Below, in pieces: positions 60,800 to 64,000 of a stretch of 64,000 bases of DNA. The notes beneath the pieces are model-generated. The model saw only the letters and a list, made by a program, of their open reading frames with translations. It ran no database searches and was not told the origin of the DNA. The translations under genes and the position numbers were made by a program. Location of the stretch: NCBI GenBank assembly GCA_964433345.1, contig CAYSQJ010000001.1:558001-622000 (forward strand). Reading direction: 5' to 3'. The DNA is from Ga0077527 sp964433345. Its GTDB lineage: Bacteria > Pseudomonadota > Gammaproteobacteria > Burkholderiales > SG8-41. Every line of letters starts with the position of its first letter. The first letter of the stretch is position 1.

Positions 60800-61683
60800 G
60801 CATCGAAACCCTGCTGCCGATGGTCATTGCGCTGCTGATCGGCGGCGCGGTGCTGATATTCGCGATCGGCCTGCCCAAGCTGAAAAGCGAGGTTCCCGAC
60901 GAGGACCGCGCCTACATGGATCCGCTGCCGCCGCTGCTGCGCCTGTCTTGGCCGGTGGTGCGTTTCGTCGAGTACCACCTGTGCCAGTTCATTCCGCCGG
61001 ATGCGCTCGAACGCACGCACAAGCGGCTGGCGATGACCGGCGTCAGCTACCTGGTCAACGCCGAGCAGTTCTACGCGATCCGCCTGCTGTCGACGCTCGG
61101 CGGTTTCGGCATGGTGTGGATCTCGCTGCGGCTGCTGGAGACCACGTCGACCAACATGCTGCTGATGGGCCTGGTGCTCGGCTATTTTTATCCCGACATC
61201 TGGCTCTCCGACGTGCGCGGCCGCCGCGCCAAGGCGGTGCAGCGCACGCTGCCCTCGTACCTCGACTTCATCACCATGGCGGTCGAGGCCGGCCTCAACA
61301 TGACCGGCGCGATCAGCCAGGCGATGGACAAGGGGCCGCCCGGCCCGCTGAAGCACGAGTTCTACATGGTCGTGCGCGACCTGCGCTCGGGCCTGCCGCG
61401 TGCCGATGCGCTGCGGCGGATGGAGGCGCGGCTGCAGATGGTCGAGATTTCGAGTTTTGTCGGCACCGTGATCCAGGCCGAAAAGATGGGCGCCAGCCTC
61501 GGCGCCGCTTTGCGCGGCCAGGCCGAGCAACGCCGCGTCGAGCGTTTCCAGCGCGCGGAGAAGCTGGCGATGGAAGCGCCGGTAAAGCTGATCGGCCCGC
61601 TGATGATGTTCATATTCCCGGTGACATTCATCGTGCTCGGTTTTCCGATCGTGATGAAATTCCTCAATTCCGGGGTGGTGTAG
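60796..61683 (+). CDS. tadC: Tad inner-membrane platform protein TadC
   Basis: A 295-residue partner of TadB with the same GspF-like domain: LPSYLDFITMAVEAGLNMTGAISQAM and VIQAEKMGASLGAALRGQAEQRR. N-terminal helix from residue 5 and two C-terminal hydrophobic segments (LIGPLMMFIFPVTFIVLGFPIVM). It overlaps tadB by 4 bp (ATGA). Confidence 0.93.
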   Translation: MSIETLLPMVIALLIGGAVLIFAIGLPKLKSEVPDEDRAYMDPLPPLLRLSWPVVRFVEYHLCQFIPPDALERTHKRLAMTGVSYLVNAEQFYAIRLLSTLGGFGMVWISLRLLETTSTNMLLMGLVLGYFYPDIWLSDVRGRRAKAVQRTLPSYLDFITMAVEAGLNMTGAISQAMDKGPPGPLKHEFYMVVRDLRSGLPRADALRRMEARLQMVEISSFVGTVIQAEKMGASLGAALRGQAEQRRVERFQRAEKLAMEAPVKLIGPLMMFIFPVTFIVLGFPIVMKFLNSGVV

Positions 61684-61692
61684 GCGGCGACG

Positions 61693-62052
61693 GTGCTGCT
61701 GGGTTCCCTGTTCAATGAAAGCGGCAAGCGTTGCGTGGTCAGCCGGGTATGGAAGGCGGAGAATGCCTGGGAGCGCGCCCGCGGCCTGCTGGGCCGCCCG
61801 CGGCTCGGCGAAGGCGAGGGGCTGCTGCTTGAACCCTGCCGCTCGGTGCACTGCATCGGCATGAGCTACGCGCTCGATCTGGTCTATGTCGACCGCCGCG
61901 GCCGGGTCTGCAAGCTGGTGCAGGGCCTGAGGCCCTGGCGGTTTTCCGCCAGCCTGCAGGGCCACGCGACGCTGGAATTGGCGGCCGGCGCGCTGCGGAA
62001 AACGGGCATCCGGCTCGACGACGTGCTGGTTTGGCGGAAGGAGGAACAATGA
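61693..62052 (+). CDS. DUF192 family protein
   Basis: A 119-residue protein of the DUF192 family (small beta-barrel). Conserved features are WERARGLLGRPRLGEGEGLLLEPCRSVHCIGM and LDLVYVDRRGRV, ending ELAAGAL. Members are often found near Tad/T2SS genes and are secreted in other organisms, but here no clear signal peptide is visible. The function is unknown. The start is a GTG 10 bp after tadC; its stop overlaps the next gene by 4 bp. Confidence 0.85.
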   Translation: MLLGSLFNESGKRCVVSRVWKAENAWERARGLLGRPRLGEGEGLLLEPCRSVHCIGMSYALDLVYVDRRGRVCKLVQGLRPWRFSASLQGHATLELAAGALRKTGIRLDDVLVWRKEEQ

Positions 62053-62555
62053 GCGGCTTGAGCGGAATGCGGGCAATCAGATTCGGATGCGCAATGCTGC
62101 TGGGATTCATGCTCACCGGCTGCGCGGGCATGTCCGGGAATTCCGAACTGCCGCAGCGCAGCGACCTGTTCCAGTTGAGCAACGACGCGCAGCTCGCCTA
62201 CGAGGCGGGCGAGGATGCGAAGGCCGAGCAGCTCTACATGGCGCTGCTGCGCAAGACACCGAACGACCCCGAGATCTGGTTCCGCCTCGGCAACCTCTAT
62301 GCCCGCGCGCACCGGCCTGATGCCGCAGCCGACGCCTACCAGCGCGTGCTGTCGATCAACAGCACCGAGCACCGCGCCTGGTACAACCTCGGCATCGTGC
62401 GTTTGCGCCAGGGCTGGGCCGCGCTGCTGCAGGCCTATGGCCATTCGGCGACCGGCGACGTGGTCAATGCCGAGAGCGAACGCATGATCGGCCACCTCGA
62501 GCGCATGCCGGGCCTGCCCCCGGTCAGGAAGAATGAAACCGGCACAAAAAAATAA
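62049..62555 (+). CDS. TPR lipoprotein, TadD-like
   Basis: A 168-residue lipoprotein. The signal ends in MLTGC with a lipobox Cys, followed by TPR units (EDAKAEQLYMALLRKTPNDPEIWFRLGNLYARA, PDAAADAYQRVL, HRAWYNLGIVRLRQG). TadD proteins help localise the secretin. GAGGAACA before the ATG at 62049 supports the start; the longer frame from 62031 lacks a signal. It overlaps the next gene by 23 bp. Confidence 0.85.
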   Translation: MSGLSGMRAIRFGCAMLLGFMLTGCAGMSGNSELPQRSDLFQLSNDAQLAYEAGEDAKAEQLYMALLRKTPNDPEIWFRLGNLYARAHRPDAAADAYQRVLSINSTEHRAWYNLGIVRLRQGWAALLQAYGHSATGDVVNAESERMIGHLERMPGLPPVRKNETGTKK

Positions 62556-63366
62556 CGCCGCCGCGCTGAGCCGCCGGCACCGCCGCGGGCAGGCGCTGGT
62601 CGAGTTCCTGATCATTTACCCGACGCTGCTGCTGCTGGTGCTCGGCGCCTTCCAGTTCGCGCTGATCTACCAGGCCAAGTCGACGCTCAACTACGCGACC
62701 TTCATGGCGGCGCGGCAGGGTGCGCTGAAAAACGCCAAGACCAACCCGATGAAGGACGCGCTGGCCGCCGGCATGACGCCGCTGTTCATGAGCCAGAAGG
62801 ACGACTACGCCGACCTGATCAAGGCGCGCGCGATTGCCGCGATCGAAACCTTCAATCCGCTGAACACCCAGATCCGCGTGCTCAATCCCACCGCGGGCGC
62901 CTACAACGCGCACAAGGCGGATTCGGAGTCGGGCACCGAGATTCCCAACGACAACCTGATGTACCGCCCGACCACCGTGAAGGGCGGCATGAGCGTGCAG
63001 GACGCCAATCTGCTGACCATCGAGGTCACTTACTGCACGCGGCTGATCGTGCCCATCGTCAACCGCGTGATCTATTCGCTGTACTTCGGTTTCGTCGGCG
63101 AGAAGGTGCTCGCCGCCGAATATTATTCGGAAGCGGCAACACCGACCGGGCTTGCCGGACAGCGCTGTGCCGACATCAATGACCAGGTCGAAAGCCTGGC
63201 CAGCCAGCTTGCGAGTTATGTGCCGGGCGGAGCGGGATTCCTGTCCTCGTTGCCGTCGATCCCCACCACGATTCCCGGGATTGACTGGAATGTCGGCGGT
63301 TATCGCATCCCGATCACCTCGAAGGCCACGGTGCGCATGCAGAGCCCGGTCACGCAGGCTCCATAA
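62533..63366 (+). CDS. TadE/TadF-like minor pseudopilin
   Basis: A 277-residue protein with RRGQALVEFLIIYPTLLLLVLGAFQFALI: Gly, then Glu at +5 and one hydrophobic helix, as in TadE. The following NYATFMAARQGAL is the family continuation. The remaining 220 residues are extracytoplasmic with two cysteines (CTRL, RCAD) and a Pro-Ile-rich end. It overlaps the TPR lipoprotein gene by 23 bp. Three such TadE/G-type proteins are encoded in this locus. Confidence 0.85.
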   Translation: MKPAQKNNAAALSRRHRRGQALVEFLIIYPTLLLLVLGAFQFALIYQAKSTLNYATFMAARQGALKNAKTNPMKDALAAGMTPLFMSQKDDYADLIKARAIAAIETFNPLNTQIRVLNPTAGAYNAHKADSESGTEIPNDNLMYRPTTVKGGMSVQDANLLTIEVTYCTRLIVPIVNRVIYSLYFGFVGEKVLAAEYYSEAATPTGLAGQRCADINDQVESLASQLASYVPGGAGFLSSLPSIPTTIPGIDWNVGGYRIPITSKATVRMQSPVTQAP

Positions 63367-63379
63367 CTACTTGTTTTTA

Positions 63380-63880
63380 ATGAATATTTTTAACATTCCC
63401 CGGCGGACCGCGCTATTGCTGTGCGCAATGCTGCCGACTGCGCCGGCCGCCGCGATGAACTTCAACGACGGCAACTGGCATGTCACGGTGACCACCGAAA
63501 TCAGCGGCATGAAGGTCAGGCCGCCGCCGCCGTACTACTACACGCGCTGTTTCACCAAGCGCAGTTTCCAGCCCCACCTCGCGCCGCCGGGCGCGCCCTG
63601 CCGCGCCACCAATTTGCGTACCCACAAGGACGTGATGACCTGGACCCTGAGCTGTTCGGAAAGCGTGGCACAGATGAGCGGTCACGGCCGCATGGTGTTC
63701 GGCGGCAACCGGGTGAGCGGCACCGTGACCACGGTGTCGCAGTATCCGGCCGAGATGCAGGTCGTTCAGAAAATCAGCGGCAAGCGTGTCGGTCCCTGTG
63801 ATGTGCAGGGCGACCCCATCCAGGGCAAGCCGCTGCGCGCACCGCTGCGCGAATACCAGGAAAAGCCGGCGCAGCCCTGA
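63380..63880 (+). CDS. DUF3617-like secreted protein
   Basis: A 166-residue protein. A signal peptide (RRTALLLCAMLPTAPAAA) is followed by FNDGNWHVTVTTEISGMK, and later CFTKRSFQPHL, CSESVAQMSGHGRMVF and NRVSGTVT, the layout of DUF3617 proteins: beta-rich, with conserved cysteines near CFT and LSCSE. Function unknown. ATG 63380 is 14 bp after the TadE-like gene; a longer frame from 63152 overlaps that gene and lacks the signal. Convergent with the next gene. Confidence 0.75.
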   Translation: MNIFNIPRRTALLLCAMLPTAPAAAMNFNDGNWHVTVTTEISGMKVRPPPPYYYTRCFTKRSFQPHLAPPGAPCRATNLRTHKDVMTWTLSCSESVAQMSGHGRMVFGGNRVSGTVTTVSQYPAEMQVVQKISGKRVGPCDVQGDPIQGKPLRAPLREYQEKPAQP

Positions 63881-63886
63881 TCGTGC

Positions 63887-64000
63887 TCAGCGCACGGGCT
63901 GCGCTGCCGGCGCGCGATTGCCGGTGCGCAGGTTGACGCCTTCGCCCTGCACCGAGATCAGGCGATTGCCGCCGACCAGGCGGATGCGCTGGGCCTCGCG
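63887..64000 (-). CDS. Unidentified gene, 3' end (partial)
   Basis: The minus-strand frame entering from the right edge ends at the TGA complement at 63887-63889. The visible 37 residues end in ISVQGEGVNLRTGNRAPAAQPVR; they are not enough to recognise a family. A short gap of 6 bp separates it from the convergent DUF3617-like gene. Confidence 0.55.
   Translation of the reverse strand, partial: REAQRIRLVGGNRLISVQGEGVNLRTGNRAPAAQPVR

Overview
The window looks like a chromosomal segment of a metabolically versatile betaproteobacterium, probably Burkholderiales-like. The evidence is the uniformly GC-rich coding sequence, two Bug/TctC-type tricarboxylate-transporter binding proteins, a SoxYZAXB thiosulfate set, a NuoE-NuoF-type formate dehydrogenase and a Tad pilus locus. 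I see no insertion sequence, phage, integrase or CRISPR array. The assignment rests on gene content alone.

Layout. (1) 1-8709: the 3' end of rpoD and a CAU-anticodon tRNA, then catabolic genes: HpcH/HpaI aldolase, a Bug solute-binding protein, a quinone oxidoreductase, an SDR protein without the usual catalytic residues, a threonine-synthase-like PLP enzyme, an enolase-superfamily dehydratase and a CapA-type phosphatase. (2) 8710-9480: a 771-bp gene-free stretch with a candidate small RNA, a CRP-like box and the sucCD promoter region. (3) 9481-28101: a C1/oxalate region: sucCD, a formate dehydrogenase (beta, alpha), formate-THF ligase, TerC, UspA, a tctCBA transporter, oxalyl-CoA decarboxylase, a Crp/Fnr regulator, formyl-CoA transferase and a formyl-THF-type formyltransferase. 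Four near-identical palindromes of the form TTGAY-N4-GTCAA precede sucC, tctC, oxc and frc. At oxc and frc they lie at the class II activator distance from a good -10 element. The Crp/Fnr protein between oxc and frc carries the FNR-type E-x-x-S-R recognition helix that reads TTGA half-sites. I infer a local oxalate/formate regulon: uptake, CoA activation, decarboxylation, formate oxidation and one-carbon assimilation.

(4) 28405-39803: seven codirectional signalling genes: CHASE2 Ser/Thr kinase, PP2C phosphatase, FHA protein, CHASE2 class III adenylate cyclase, class II cAMP phosphodiesterase, a GAF-domain PilB/GspE-type ATPase and a GAF HD-GYP protein. They look like a circuit linking Ser/Thr phosphorylation, cAMP, c-di-GMP and a secretion/pilus motor. 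(5) 39812-44218: a small conserved protein, a TPR glycosyltransferase-like protein, the type IV pilin pilA with a sigma-54 promoter and an IHF site, and an O-antigen-ligase/pilin-glycosylase-like membrane protein. (6) 44237-49139, minus strand: soxYZAXB and moaC. (7) 49174-64000: an M48 protease with TPRs, a Ser/Thr kinase fused to a cyclic-nucleotide-binding domain, and a Tad/Flp pilus locus (pilins, CpaB, CpaC, FHA-CpaF, TadB, TadC, TadD-like, TadE/G-like).

The most promising undescribed biology is the cAMP/Ser-Thr-kinase/GAF-ATPase cluster together with the nearby kinase-CNB fusion beside the Tad locus, the oxalate regulon with its likely cognate tctCBA transporter, and a small RNA that presents a CCUCCUCC loop able to pair with Shine-Dalgarno sequences. 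All functional statements come from reading motifs and gene context; no database search was run.
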